NCBI RefSeq assembly: GCF_008704715.1
Contig: NZ_CP023689.1
Coordinates: 8,308,001 to 8,372,000 of the forward strand
Source: Streptomyces chartreusis
Lineage (GTDB): Bacteria; Actinomycetota; Actinomycetes; Streptomycetales; Streptomycetaceae
DNA: 64,000 nucleotides
Reading direction: 5' to 3'
The notes below the pieces were generated by a model. The model was not told where the DNA came from and made no database searches. It was given only the letters and a program-made list of their open reading frames with translations. Position numbers and translations under genes: made by a program. This document shows positions 25,650-34,972 of the stretch, piece after piece. The first letter of the stretch is position 1. Every line of letters starts with the position of its first letter.

Positions 25650-26165
25650 ATGGTGAGATACGCGGAGCCGGGCACGGTGGAGTGGATCGAGTCGGGCGGC
25701 GGCCCCCTGATAGCCGTGCCGGAGACGGTGCTGCCGTTCTGGGCCGGCGCCGACGGCGACGAGACGGCCTCGGACTACGACCGGGCCTGCGAGGTCGACG
25801 GGTTCGTCGGACTGCTGCCCGTGGGCGACAGCGCCGCGCTGGTCTTCGGTGACGAGCCCGCCTCGACCTCCTATCTGCCGGACCACGGCATCTTCGTACG
25901 GTGGTGCGCGGCCGACTCCGAGGCCGAGCTGCTCGCCCGGGTTCCGGCCGCGCTGGCCATCGCCGACTGGGGGCACGAGGTGCGCTGGAAGGTCCCGGGG
26001 ACTGTGGTGCTGTTCGACTCGGCCTGGCCGGGGCGGGACACGGAACGCACCGAGCATCTGCGGGTCGCCCTGGAGCCGGGCGCGTACGCGGTCCGTGCCG
26101 CCCAGGTGCAGCCAGGACCCGAGACCTGGCTCGGGCTCGTCCAGCTCCGCCGGCTGCCGAACTGA
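25650..26165 (+). CDS. Imm21-family immunity-type protein
   Basis: A 171-residue protein that I recognise as Imm21, a family named from polymorphic toxin immunity loci. Landmarks: WIESGGGPLIAVPETVLPFW, then SDYDRACEVDGFVGLLPVGD and SYLPDHGIFVRWCAADSE. No toxin gene or CDI-like carrier is found beside it, so here it is either an orphan immunity gene or has another function. ATG 25650 follows weakly ribosome-binding-like sequence. A 27-bp tandem repeat follows its stop. Confidence 0.75.
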   Translation: MVRYAEPGTVEWIESGGGPLIAVPETVLPFWAGADGDETASDYDRACEVDGFVGLLPVGDSAALVFGDEPASTSYLPDHGIFVRWCAADSEAELLARVPAALAIADWGHEVRWKVPGTVVLFDSAWPGRDTERTEHLRVALEPGAYAVRAAQVQPGPETWLGLVQLRRLPN

Positions 26166-26178
26166 CCCGCGGGGCGCA

Positions 26179-26232
26179 GGAACAGCCGTAATAACCGGGT
26201 GCGGCGGAACAGCCGTGATAACCGGGTGCGCC
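26179..26232. repeat. 27-bp tandem repeat, two copies plus a partial third
   Basis: Units at 26179-26205 and 26206-26232 differ at two positions and share GGAACAGCCGT-ATAACCGGGT. A third begins with GGAAC at 26233. They lie between the Imm21 gene and the SDR gene, close to the latter's start. Confidence 0.75.
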
Positions 26233-26262
26233 GGAACCGGCCGTTCACCATCATGATCTGCC

Positions 26263-27096
26263 ATGCCACGATTCCCGCACCCCGCACCCGAAGACCTGCG
26301 CCGCGACCCCCTGCCCCTGCGTGGCCGGACCGCTCTGGTCACGGGGGCCAGCAGACGTGCCGGCATCGGCCATGCCGTGGCCCGGCGGCTCGCCGCGTAC
26401 GGCGCGAGCGTCTATCTGCATCACCATGTGCCGCACGACGACGCCATGCCGTGGGGAGCCGACCGGCCCGAGGAGGTCGTCGACTCCGTGCGGGAGGCGC
26501 TCGGCGACCCCGAGGCGCAGGTCCTCGCAGGTCCCGGTGACCTCTCCGACCCGGCCGCGCCCGCCGAACTGATCGCCACGGCGGCCGCCGCGCTCGGCGG
26601 ACGGCTCGACATCCTGATCGCCAACCACGCGGTCAGCGGCTCCGACGGCACCCTCGACGAGATCGACGCCGCCATGCTCGACACGCACTGGGCGGTCGAC
26701 ACCCGTGCCGTACTGCTGCTGGTGCAGGCCCACGCCCGGCTGAGGCCGGCCGGGCCCGGCGGCCGCGTGGTGATGATGACCTCCGGCCAGGACATCGCCG
26801 GCGGTATGCCCGGCGAGATCGCCTACGCCCTCCAGAAGGGCGCCCTCGCCTCCGTCACCCGCTCCCTGTCCACGACGCTCGTCGAGCAGGGCATCACCGT
26901 GAACACCGTCAACCCCGGGCCCGTGGACACGGGCTACCTGTCCGGCGAGGCGTACGAGGACGTGGCGGCACAGTTCCCGGCCGGCCGCTGGGGCATGCCC
27001 GACGACCCCGCCCGCCTCATCGCCTGGCTGACGACGGACGAGGCGGGCTGGATCACCGGTCAGGTCATCGACTCCGAGGGCGGATTCCGGCGCTGA
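26263..27096 (+). CDS. Short-chain dehydrogenase/reductase
   Basis: A classical SDR of 277 residues. ALVTGASRRAGIGHAVARRL carries the NAD(P)-binding TGxxxGxG variant; the acidic DLS loop, IANHAVSG, the serine in MMTSGQDIAG and the YALQK catalytic tyrosine-lysine pair follow. The C-terminus VNPGPVDTGYL is also usual. The substrate is unknown. It is a single gene, with a duplicated hairpin between it and the convergent DUF885 gene. Confidence 0.88.
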   Translation: MPRFPHPAPEDLRRDPLPLRGRTALVTGASRRAGIGHAVARRLAAYGASVYLHHHVPHDDAMPWGADRPEEVVDSVREALGDPEAQVLAGPGDLSDPAAPAELIATAAAALGGRLDILIANHAVSGSDGTLDEIDAAMLDTHWAVDTRAVLLLVQAHARLRPAGPGGRVVMMTSGQDIAGGMPGEIAYALQKGALASVTRSLSTTLVEQGITVNTVNPGPVDTGYLSGEAYEDVAAQFPAGRWGMPDDPARLIAWLTTDEAGWITGQVIDSEGGFRR

Positions 27097-27101
27097 CCAG
27101 A

Positions 27102-27175
27102 GCGCGGAGCGCGACGAGCCGCTCCGCGCCCGGGTCGGGCCCGCAGAGCGCGGATCACGATGAGTCGGTCCGCGC
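27102..27175. terminator. Duplicated hairpin between convergent SDR and DUF885 genes
   Basis: GCGCGGAGCG / CGCTCCGCGC (27102-27111 and 27120-27129) is a perfect 10-bp stem with an eight-base loop. A second, diverged copy of the same block at 27148-27175 has a 7-bp stem GCGCGGA / TCCGCGC. Either can terminate from both sides. Confidence 0.65.
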
Positions 27176-27187
27176 CCGGTCCTTGCC

Positions 27188-28876
27188 TCAGAGCGCGGAC
27201 AGCTCGTCCACCAGGTCGTCCAGGCCCAGCGACCCCTGCGACAGGGCCGCCATGTGCCACGCCTTGAGGTCGAACGCGTCGCCGTGCCGCTCGCGCGCCT
27301 TCTCCCGGCCCAGCAGCCAGGCCCGCTCGCCGAGCTTGTAGCCGATGGCCTGGCCCGGGATCGTCAGATAGCGGGTCAGCTCGCTCTCCACGAAGTCCGC
27401 CGGACGGCTGCTGTGCGACCCGAAGAACTCCTGCGCCAGCTCCGGAGTCCAGCGCTCGCCCGGGTGGAAGGGGGAGTCCGCCGGGATCTCCAGCTCCAGG
27501 TGCATGCCGATGTCGACGATGACGCGGGCCGCCCGCATCATCTGCGCGTCGAGGTAACCGAGCCGGTGCTCCGGGTCGGTCAGGAACCCGAGCTCGTCCA
27601 TGAGGCGCTCCGCGTACAGCGCCCAGCCCTCGGCGTTGGCGCTGACCCCGCCGATGGTGGCCTGGTAGCGGGAGAGGTTCCCGGCGACGTACGTCCACTG
27701 CGCGAGCTGGAGGTGATGGCCCGGCACGCCCTCGTGGTACCAGGTCGAGACCAGGTCGTAGACCGGGAACCGGGTCTGGCCCATCGTCGGCAGCCAGGTG
27801 CGGCCGGGGCGCGAGAAGTCCTCCGAGGGGGCGGTGTAGTACGGGGCCGCCGCGCCGCCGGGCGGGGCGATGCACGACTCCACCTTCCGCACCGGCTCGG
27901 CGAGTTCGAAGTGCGTGCCGTCCAGCTTCTCGATCGCCTCGTCCATCAGGCCCTGGAGCCAGTCGCGGACCTCGTCGACACCCTCGATGTGCTTGCCGTG
28001 CTCGTCGAGGTGCGCCAGCGCCACCCACGGCGTCGCGGCACCCGGGAGGACCTTCTCGGCCTCCTTCTTCATCTCGCCGAGCAGGCGGTGGTACTCCGCC
28101 CAGCCGTACGCGTACGCCTCGTCCAGGTCCAGGTCGATGCCGTTGAAGTAGCGCGCAAAGCGGGCGTAGCGCTCCCGGCCCACCGTGTTCGCGGCACCTT
28201 CGATCGCGGGCGTGTACACGTCGCGCATCCAGTCGCGCAGCTCCACCACGGCCGCCGTCGCGGTGCGGGCGGCTTCGTCCAGCTCGGCGCGCAGTGCCTC
28301 GGGGCCGGCCGAGGCGAAGTCCTCGAACCAGCCGCGCCCCTCACCGGTGTCCGACCACTCGGTGAGCTGCTCGACGAACGTGGCGGTCGGGCGCGGAGCC
28401 GCGTAGAGCTTGCGCTCCAGGCCGAGTTCGAGGGCCTCGCGGTAGCCCGCGTAGGCGGTCGGCACCGCGCGCAGCCGCTCGGCGATCGCCGCCCAGTCCT
28501 CGTCGGTCTCGGTCGGCGTGACCGTGAAGATCTCGCGCACCGAGTGCGCGGGCGTCGCCATGTTGCCGACCGAGCGCAGACCCTCCTCGGCGTCGTGCAC
28601 GGCCAGTTCGGCGGTCAGCCGCTCGCGCAGCAGGCGCGCGCACCGGCGCTCGATGTCACTGTCCGCGCCGGGCCGGCGTTCGGCCTCGTCGAGCCGGGCG
28701 AGCGTGTCCCGCCCGAGCTGCGCGAGCGCCTCCTGGCCCGCGGGCGAGAGGTCGGGGAGCTTTCCCGAGCTCTCCTTCACGCCGAGATACGTACCGGTGA
28801 CCGGGTCGAGGGCGATGAGTTCGTCGACATACGCGTCGGCGACCTCGCGGGGAAGCGGGCTGTTGGTCTCAGACAT
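27188..28876 (-). CDS. DUF885-family putative zinc peptidase
   Basis: A 562-residue cytoplasmic protein of the DUF885 family. HEGVPGHH at about 381-388 is the HExxH-type zinc motif preceded by DLVSTWY. The downstream NAEGWALYAERLMDE and DAQMMRAARVIVDIGMHLE are also family hallmarks. Members are presumed metallopeptidases without proven substrates. ATG 28876 has GAGGA at a good distance; the upstream ATG 28891 is an alternative. It appears to be a single transcription unit. Confidence 0.87.
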   Translation of the reverse strand: MSETNSPLPREVADAYVDELIALDPVTGTYLGVKESSGKLPDLSPAGQEALAQLGRDTLARLDEAERRPGADSDIERRCARLLRERLTAELAVHDAEEGLRSVGNMATPAHSVREIFTVTPTETDEDWAAIAERLRAVPTAYAGYREALELGLERKLYAAPRPTATFVEQLTEWSDTGEGRGWFEDFASAGPEALRAELDEAARTATAAVVELRDWMRDVYTPAIEGAANTVGRERYARFARYFNGIDLDLDEAYAYGWAEYHRLLGEMKKEAEKVLPGAATPWVALAHLDEHGKHIEGVDEVRDWLQGLMDEAIEKLDGTHFELAEPVRKVESCIAPPGGAAAPYYTAPSEDFSRPGRTWLPTMGQTRFPVYDLVSTWYHEGVPGHHLQLAQWTYVAGNLSRYQATIGGVSANAEGWALYAERLMDELGFLTDPEHRLGYLDAQMMRAARVIVDIGMHLELEIPADSPFHPGERWTPELAQEFFGSHSSRPADFVESELTRYLTIPGQAIGYKLGERAWLLGREKARERHGDAFDLKAWHMAALSQGSLGLDDLVDELSAL

Positions 28877-28940
28877 GCGGTCCATCCTCATACGGCGACC
28901 ACTGCCGCGTCAGCCCGGTTTCACCGGCCCTTGTACCGAG

Positions 28941-29447
28941 TCAGCCCGATTTCGCTGAGGGCGTGTTTCCCGGCGCGTCGGTCGGCAGCAGCGGTCCGCA
29001 GTCCCACTCCTGGAAGATCAGCCGCGTCTCGACGCGCGCCACCTCCCGCCGGGAGGTGAACTCGTCCAGCACCAGCCGCTGGAGATCGGCCATGTCCGTC
29101 ACCGCGACATGGACGAGATAGTCGTCCGGCCCGGTGAGATGGAAGACGGTCAGCGACTCCGGCAGCGCCCGGATCCGCTCCACGAACGGCCCCACCAGCT
29201 CCCGCCGATGTGGTCTGACCTGCACCGACAGCAGCGCCTGAAGTCCCCGGCCCAGCTTGGCCGGGTCAAGCCTGAGCCGGTGGCCGAGAATCACGCCGGA
29301 GCGGCGCAGCCGCGTCACCCGGTCCAGACACGTCGACGGCGCGACCCCGACCTGGGCGGCGAGGTCGCGATAAGTGGTCCGGGCGTCGTTCTGCAACAGC
29401 CGCAGCAGATGCAGATCGACCGGATCCAGTACGACAGATTCGGCCAT
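28941..29447 (-). CDS. Lrp/AsnC-family regulator
   Basis: A 168-residue Lrp/AsnC protein with HTH (LDPVDLHLLRLLQNDARTTY, then VAPSTCLDRVTRLRRSGVI) and a C-terminal effector domain (FHLTGPDDYLVHVAVTDMAD). It is divergent from the PLP-dependent trans-sulfuration-type gene with 60 bases between starts. In actinobacteria this pairing usually means the regulator controls that enzyme in response to an amino acid. ATG 29447 is chosen over the frame start at 29474. Confidence 0.9.
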   Translation of the reverse strand: MAESVVLDPVDLHLLRLLQNDARTTYRDLAAQVGVAPSTCLDRVTRLRRSGVILGHRLRLDPAKLGRGLQALLSVQVRPHRRELVGPFVERIRALPESLTVFHLTGPDDYLVHVAVTDMADLQRLVLDEFTSRREVARVETRLIFQEWDCGPLLPTDAPGNTPSAKSG

Positions 29448-29507
29448 TGGCCGAACGTAACACGGGATTCGCACACCTGATCCCGGTCACTGTTCACTCT
29501 TCCGGCC

Positions 29508-30737
29508 ATGGACTCAGCGATCAGGGAGGCGAACGACCGCATGCCCGGGTACGACGAAGCGCGCATCGCACCGAGAGCACTCGCCACCGAGGCCGTGCAC
29601 GCCGGCCGTGACGACCTCGCCCGGCAGGGCCTGCACGCCCCGCCGATCGACCTGTCGACCACCTATCCCTCCTACGACAGTCGCGGCGAGGCCGCCCGCA
29701 TCGACGCCTTCGCCACGACCGGCGCCGAGCCGGACGGCCCGCCCGTCTACGGCCGCCTGGGCAACCCGACCGTCGCCCGCTTCGAGACCGCCCTGGCCCG
29801 CCTGGAGGGCACCGAGGCCGCGGTCGCCTTCGCCAGCGGGATGGCGGCGCTGAGCGCGGTGCTTCTCGTACGGGCCTCGATGGGCCTGCGCCACGTCGTC
29901 GCCGTACGCCCCCTGTACGGATGCAGCGACCATCTGCTCACCGCCGGTCTGCTCGGCTCCGAGGTGACCTGGACCGACCCGGCCGGCATCGAGGAGGCGC
30001 TGCGCCCGGACACCGGCCTGGTGATGGTGGAGTCCCCGGCGAACCCGACGCTCGCCGAGCTGGATCTGCGGGCCGTGGCCCATGCCTGTGGCTCCGTGCC
30101 GCTGCTCGCGGACAACACCTTCGCCACGCCCGTGCTCCAGCGCCCCGCCGAACAGGGCGCCCGCCTCGTGCTGCACAGCGCCACCAAGTACCTCGGCGGG
30201 CACGGCGATGTGATGGCGGGTGTCGTGGCCTGCGACGAGGAGTTCGCAGGCCGGCTGCGGCAGGTGCGGTTCGCCACGGGCGGTGTCCTGCATCCGCTGG
30301 CCGGCTATCTGCTGCTGCGCGGCCTGTCGACGCTGCCCGTCCGGGTGCGGGCGGCGTCGGCGACCGCCGCCGAACTCGCCGGCCGCCTCGCCGCCGACCC
30401 GCGGGTGGCCCGGGTCCACTATCCGCGCATCGGCGGCGCCATGATCGCCTTCGAGGTGCACGGCGACCCGCACGAGGTCATCGCCGGCGTCGACCTGATC
30501 ACCCCCGCCGTCAGCCTGGGCAGCGTCGACACCCTCATCCAGCACCCGGCGTCCATCAGCCACCGCATCGTGGACGCCGACGACCGCCGTGGCGCCGGGG
30601 TCAGCGACCGGTTGCTGCGGATGTCGGTGGGCCTGGAGGACGTCGAGGACCTGTGGGCGGACCTGGACGCCGCGCTGGAGAGGGCTCAAGGGGCCACGGC
30701 CGGCCGCGGCGCACCCGCAGCCGCCGTCGGGCACTGA
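29508..30737 (+). CDS. Cys/Met-metabolism PLP-dependent lyase/synthase
   Basis: A 409-residue PLP enzyme of the gamma-family (cystathionine gamma-synthase/lyase, methionine gamma-lyase). The PLP lysine is K227 in LHSATKYLGGHGD; YGRLGNPTVARFE, the cofactor-stacking region PLYGCSDHL, ADNTFATPVLQRP and SLGSVDTLIQHP are conserved. I cannot decide between the lyase and synthase activities. It is divergent from an Lrp/AsnC regulator. Confidence 0.88.
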   Translation: MDSAIREANDRMPGYDEARIAPRALATEAVHAGRDDLARQGLHAPPIDLSTTYPSYDSRGEAARIDAFATTGAEPDGPPVYGRLGNPTVARFETALARLEGTEAAVAFASGMAALSAVLLVRASMGLRHVVAVRPLYGCSDHLLTAGLLGSEVTWTDPAGIEEALRPDTGLVMVESPANPTLAELDLRAVAHACGSVPLLADNTFATPVLQRPAEQGARLVLHSATKYLGGHGDVMAGVVACDEEFAGRLRQVRFATGGVLHPLAGYLLLRGLSTLPVRVRAASATAAELAGRLAADPRVARVHYPRIGGAMIAFEVHGDPHEVIAGVDLITPAVSLGSVDTLIQHPASISHRIVDADDRRGAGVSDRLLRMSVGLEDVEDLWADLDAALERAQGATAGRGAPAAAVGH

Positions 30738-30749
30738 GCCTCACGGCAC

Positions 30750-32180
30750 TCAGGCCTTCCCCCACTCACCCCCGCTCGTGAGCCGCTCCGCGACCGGCTC
30801 CTCCCGCGGACCGTCCAGCCGAGCCGTGATGACCAGGGTCCCCTCCTCGATCTGATAGTCGAGGGGGAGGCCCAGGCCGCGCATCGCGGCGACCATCCCG
30901 GTGTTCGAGGCCTGCGTCACCGCGTACACACTCGCGCACCCGGCCTCGATCGCCATCGACACCAACCTGCGCAGCAGCTCCGCGCCGATGCCGCACCGCT
31001 GCCACGCGTCCTCCACGAGCAGCGCGACCTCCGTCTCGTCACCGTCCCACAGCAGGTGGCCGAGGCCGACGATCCGCCCCGACGCGGTCCCCACGGCGAG
31101 AGTGCGGCCGAAGCGGGGGCTCAGCAGGTGCTTCAGATAGCGGTCCGCGTCCCCTATCGGGCCGTGGTACCGCATCCCGAGCGTGCGCGCCGAGCACCGC
31201 TCGTGCATCTCCTTCGCGGCCCCCACATCACCGGTGTCCGCGCGGCGCACGGTGATGTCGCTGCCCTTCGGCAGCGTCAGCACGTCCTGGCTGCGCGGCA
31301 CGCGCGGGCCGAGCCGGGCGTCCAGTTCCACCAGTGCCCTCGCCCGCGCGAACTCGGTCGGCGTGAACGGCAGATACGGCCGCTCCACAGTGATCACTCC
31401 GCCTTCCGGCGCCCGCAGCCGCATCACCGTGTCCTCCAGAGCCCCTTCCACCGGCACCGGCTCCGGTCGCCGGCTGCCCACGGCGGGCACCGCGGGCAGC
31501 GACCGGATCGTGCACCGGCCCAGCAACTGCCGCAGAGCCAGCGGCAGTTCCGCCGCGTCCAGGGCGGTGCGCGTGGCCAGGCCCAGCACCCGGGTCGGCG
31601 CGTCCACCAGATCGTGGGCGTCGGCCCGCTCGATCCATGTGCCGGTACCGCCGGCCGCCGCGACCGCGCCGCTTATCTCGTCCGCCGCTGTGGCGCCGGG
31701 TGCGCGGAGCAGGAACTCGTCCACCGTGCCCTCGGCCAGCGGATGCGTCTGGAGGCTCAGGATGTCCACCCGCAGCGCGGCGAGCGCCGCGCACAGCGCT
31801 GCCAGTGAGCCCGGTTCGTCCTTCACCGTCGTCCGCATCCGCCACAGTGCCCCTTCCCGGGACCCCGGCGCGGCCGTCTCCCGTGCCTGCTCCGACGGCC
31901 CGGCCCGCTCCTCGGAGCTCGGCCGGGCATCGGTATCGCTCGTCGGAGGTGCGTGACCGTGGCGGCGTGACCGCCATGCGCGCAGGCCCGCGCCGGCGAC
32001 CAGCAGGGCCGCCGCGGCCGACAGCACCGGTCCGTCGGGTCCGAACCCGTCGCGGTTCGCGGCGGCCTCGGCCACCGCCACCGCCGTCAGGACGGCGGCG
32101 AGTTCGACCGCGTTCCGCCGCCAGTGGTGCACCGGACGTCCGTGTTTCGCGCGCGTCACATCAGATATGTCTCGACTCAT
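30750..32180 (-). CDS. ACT-domain GNAT acetyltransferase with membrane-proximal N-terminus
   Basis: A 476-residue multidomain protein. Two short hydrophobic stretches near residues 27-65 could be membrane helices. Then comes a charged linker, an ACT domain around 113-175 (MRTTVKDEPGSLAALCAALA, then VDILSLQTHPL), a middle domain, and a GNAT acetyltransferase at about 315-455 (ITVRRADTGD, VGLGHLLWDGDETEVALLVE, QRCGIGAELLRRLV). ACT domains bind amino acids, so the acetylation may be ligand-controlled. The combination is seen in streptomycetes but its substrate is not known. Confidence 0.8.
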   Translation of the reverse strand: MSRDISDVTRAKHGRPVHHWRRNAVELAAVLTAVAVAEAAANRDGFGPDGPVLSAAAALLVAGAGLRAWRSRRHGHAPPTSDTDARPSSEERAGPSEQARETAAPGSREGALWRMRTTVKDEPGSLAALCAALAALRVDILSLQTHPLAEGTVDEFLLRAPGATAADEISGAVAAAGGTGTWIERADAHDLVDAPTRVLGLATRTALDAAELPLALRQLLGRCTIRSLPAVPAVGSRRPEPVPVEGALEDTVMRLRAPEGGVITVERPYLPFTPTEFARARALVELDARLGPRVPRSQDVLTLPKGSDITVRRADTGDVGAAKEMHERCSARTLGMRYHGPIGDADRYLKHLLSPRFGRTLAVGTASGRIVGLGHLLWDGDETEVALLVEDAWQRCGIGAELLRRLVSMAIEAGCASVYAVTQASNTGMVAAMRGLGLPLDYQIEEGTLVITARLDGPREEPVAERLTSGGEWGKA

Positions 32181-32206
32181 ACACCCACTGTGAAGGAACG
32201 GTGTTG

Positions 32207-32216
32207 CGTGATCACG
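32207..32216. promoter_or_regulatory. 10-bp palindrome upstream of the ACT-GNAT gene
   Basis: CGTGATCACG sits 27 bases upstream of the reverse-strand start at 32180. A short palindrome may be an operator; evidence is only the symmetry. Confidence 0.3.
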
Positions 32217-32311
32217 AACGCATTGTGACCGGGCGGTAAAGAGCCACTATGCCGGTTTTGTGACTTATTCAACTGTGTGGGATGCGACGACCCGGACAGC
32301 GGCCCGCCCCG

Positions 32312-34972
32312 TCAGGCGGCCATGCCCTCCGCCAGCGCGCTGTGCAGCCGCCGGGCCTGCGTCACGAGCCTCGACGATCCACGGCGCTCCGCCGTCCCCG
32401 CCAGATGCGGGAGTTCCTCGCGTGCCCCCGTTCGCTCCGCGCATTCCGCGGCGACGGACAGGAGATCCGCGAGCCCGCGTGCCGGAGCGGCCGTCTCACC
32501 GGTCGCGAGGTCCGCGAGCAGGATCGGCAGCACGTGCCGGAGCACCGACCACACGGTGGCGTTCGCCCCCGTGGCAGCCGCCGTCCGTACCGAATCCACC
32601 AGCCGCGACGGCTTCACCGCGCCCCGTCGCACCAACTGCCCCAGATCCGCGCCCAGCCGGTCCGCGTCGAGCTGCCCCCGCGCCGCCAGCACCAACAGCG
32701 CGTCCACGGCGGCGAGCCGGTCCTCCGGATGCCGGGCGCCGAGCCCGTACGCCACGCACAGGTGCACCGCCTCACCCGCGGCGCCGTCCGATTCGGCGAG
32801 TTGGGGGAGTATCGCCGCCTCACCTCGTGAGTCGTCGACGGCGACCGTCGAGAGATCGCCCACCATCCTGACCGCCACCAGCTCACGCTGCTCGGGCAGC
32901 ACAGCGAGCCAGTGCGGCCGCATGCCCTCGCTCCAGTGGTAGCAGTGCCACCGGTCCTTGAAGACGCTCACGGCCTGCCCCAACGGGCGTGTCCCGGGCG
33001 GGAAGTCCGCCTGGAGCCCGGCGATCTCGCCGGCCTCGACGAGTATGCGGTTGCCCGAGGTCCGCCGCCGGAACGCCGGCGCCGCGAAACCCCCGGCGCG
33101 CAGCCACTCGGCGAGACGCGTCCCCTCCGCCGTGCCGAGCGCCGCGGCACGCTCCGCCGCCCCCTCGGCCTCCGCACGCTCGGCGCACCGCACCCGCAGC
33201 AGCGCCTGCGCGAAGTCTGCCGCCGACACCCGTGCGCCGAGCCGCCGGTACTCGGCGAGACGTGCCACCAGCTCGTCCGGCGCCAGCAGTCCCGTGCCCC
33301 ACGTGGGCGTGGACAGCAGGAACGGCAGCGGCTCGGTGCGGATCCGGTACGCCACCTCCCAGAGGCGGGTCTCGAAGGCCCGGGTGAGCGGGCTGTGACC
33401 GCACTCGTTGGTGGCCGTCCCGTGCTGGAGGGCGCGATGCAGCGTGTCGGTGCGCACCTTCCCCCGCAGCGTGGCCAGCAGGAGCTCAAGACCCTGGCCC
33501 GGGTTGATCAGACCGTGGTACCGGGTGAAGTAGTCGTCCGCCGTCGACGCGAACCGCGGTTCCGGCTCCGCCCACCAGCGCTGCGCGATGACGGGCTCCA
33601 GTGCCTCCAGCAGAGCGTCCGGGGCGCCGTACGCATGACGCACGAGCCCGTCCAGCGCACGCTCGAACGCCGCGACGTCACCGTCGGAGACGAGCAACGC
33701 CCCGACCTCCTCCGCGACTTCCACCGCCGACTCGGGAGCGGGCGCCAGCCACACCGGCTGCGGTGCGGGCGGCAGCACCTCCTCGTAGACCACCGGCTCC
33801 AGGAGTATGGGGGAGCCGCCCAGGCTCCCGGCCGCCCGCTTGCGGAGCGTCGGGATCAACTGGTCGGCGGCAAGCGCGAGTTCCACCTGGGTCTCGGCGG
33901 TGTCGGCCTTCTTCAGGTGGCGCTCCACGAGCTTGAGCGCCCGCTCCTGCACCTCCGAGTCCGCGTGCCCGAAGGCCTGGGCGACGGCGGGCAGCAGTTC
34001 CCCGGCGGTGCCCGGATCACGGGTGATCGCTTTGCCGAGCAGGACCAACTGGGCGCGCACGAGCTTCTTCTCGGTGCGGAACAGGACGGCGCCCGACATC
34101 TCGGCCAGCTGACGCGCGGTCACCTCACCGTCCAGGGCCAGCGAAGCCAGCACCGACTGCGCGTGCGCGGCCACCACGGACGCGGCGTCGGCGGCGAGCG
34201 CCAGCCAGTCGGCGATGTGCTCCCGCCGCTCCTCCCGGGTCAGGTCGAGCGCCTGGAGCATGCGCAGGAACACCCGGTGGTCGGCGGCCGGACCGCCCCG
34301 CAGCAGCCGGGCCAGACAGGCGTCCACGGTCGCCTTCCGGTCCAGCACGCCCTCGGTGGTGAGCTGGGCGATCGCCTCGTTCCAGCTGTTCGGGCCCTCG
34401 CCGGCGGTCCAGGCCAGACGGCCGCCGATGTCGTTCGTCTCGAACAGCGCCGCCGTCAGCCGGGCGAGGTGCGGGTCCTTGCGCAGCCGGGCCAGGACCG
34501 TGTCACCGCGCTGCCAGACATGGCCGATGTGCTCCACCCAGCCGTGGACGTAGGCCTCCGTCGTCGGCACCTGGCAGCCGGAGAGCCGGACCAGCCCCGC
34601 CATCAGCTCGTACGGCACCCGCGCGGTCGGCGGACGCTCCGCGATCCGGTGCGCCACGTCGCCGAGCCAGGCCGGCGCCCGGTCGCCCAGGACGTCGATC
34701 AGCACACCCGGCGACGCCGGCCACCAGCGCATGTCGGCGGCCGCCAGCCAGCTCGCCACACCTGCCGCACCCGTCTGGCAGGCGGCCCCCGCCGCATGCA
34801 GGGCCGGGTAGGCGCGGCGGGACTCGGAGGTCCACTGGTCCGCCCGCAGCTCCTTGCGCAGCGCCCTCAACTCCGGGAAGAAAGCGCGCCGTTCGGCGTC
34901 CGTCATCCCGTCCAGGAGGCTGACCACCTCGGCCGTCCGTCCCGCCCGCACCGCGTCCATCAGTGAAGTCAT
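32312..34972 (-). CDS. Large helical protein of DUF6493 type, partner of SWIM protein
   Basis: An 886-residue protein rich in helices with HEAT-like character (for example KAITRDPGTAGELLPAVAQA, ERALKLVERHLKK). It begins MTSLMDAVRAGRTAEVVSLL, a family-typical start, and has a C-terminal domain with LAVLPEQRELVAVRMVGDLS. No enzymatic motif is visible. The start overlaps the end of the SWIM-domain gene (ATGA), and these two gene types recur together, so they likely form a complex. The function is not known to me. Confidence 0.7.
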   Translation of the reverse strand: MTSLMDAVRAGRTAEVVSLLDGMTDAERRAFFPELRALRKELRADQWTSESRRAYPALHAAGAACQTGAAGVASWLAAADMRWWPASPGVLIDVLGDRAPAWLGDVAHRIAERPPTARVPYELMAGLVRLSGCQVPTTEAYVHGWVEHIGHVWQRGDTVLARLRKDPHLARLTAALFETNDIGGRLAWTAGEGPNSWNEAIAQLTTEGVLDRKATVDACLARLLRGGPAADHRVFLRMLQALDLTREERREHIADWLALAADAASVVAAHAQSVLASLALDGEVTARQLAEMSGAVLFRTEKKLVRAQLVLLGKAITRDPGTAGELLPAVAQAFGHADSEVQERALKLVERHLKKADTAETQVELALAADQLIPTLRKRAAGSLGGSPILLEPVVYEEVLPPAPQPVWLAPAPESAVEVAEEVGALLVSDGDVAAFERALDGLVRHAYGAPDALLEALEPVIAQRWWAEPEPRFASTADDYFTRYHGLINPGQGLELLLATLRGKVRTDTLHRALQHGTATNECGHSPLTRAFETRLWEVAYRIRTEPLPFLLSTPTWGTGLLAPDELVARLAEYRRLGARVSAADFAQALLRVRCAERAEAEGAAERAAALGTAEGTRLAEWLRAGGFAAPAFRRRTSGNRILVEAGEIAGLQADFPPGTRPLGQAVSVFKDRWHCYHWSEGMRPHWLAVLPEQRELVAVRMVGDLSTVAVDDSRGEAAILPQLAESDGAAGEAVHLCVAYGLGARHPEDRLAAVDALLVLAARGQLDADRLGADLGQLVRRGAVKPSRLVDSVRTAAATGANATVWSVLRHVLPILLADLATGETAAPARGLADLLSVAAECAERTGAREELPHLAGTAERRGSSRLVTQARRLHSALAEGMAA

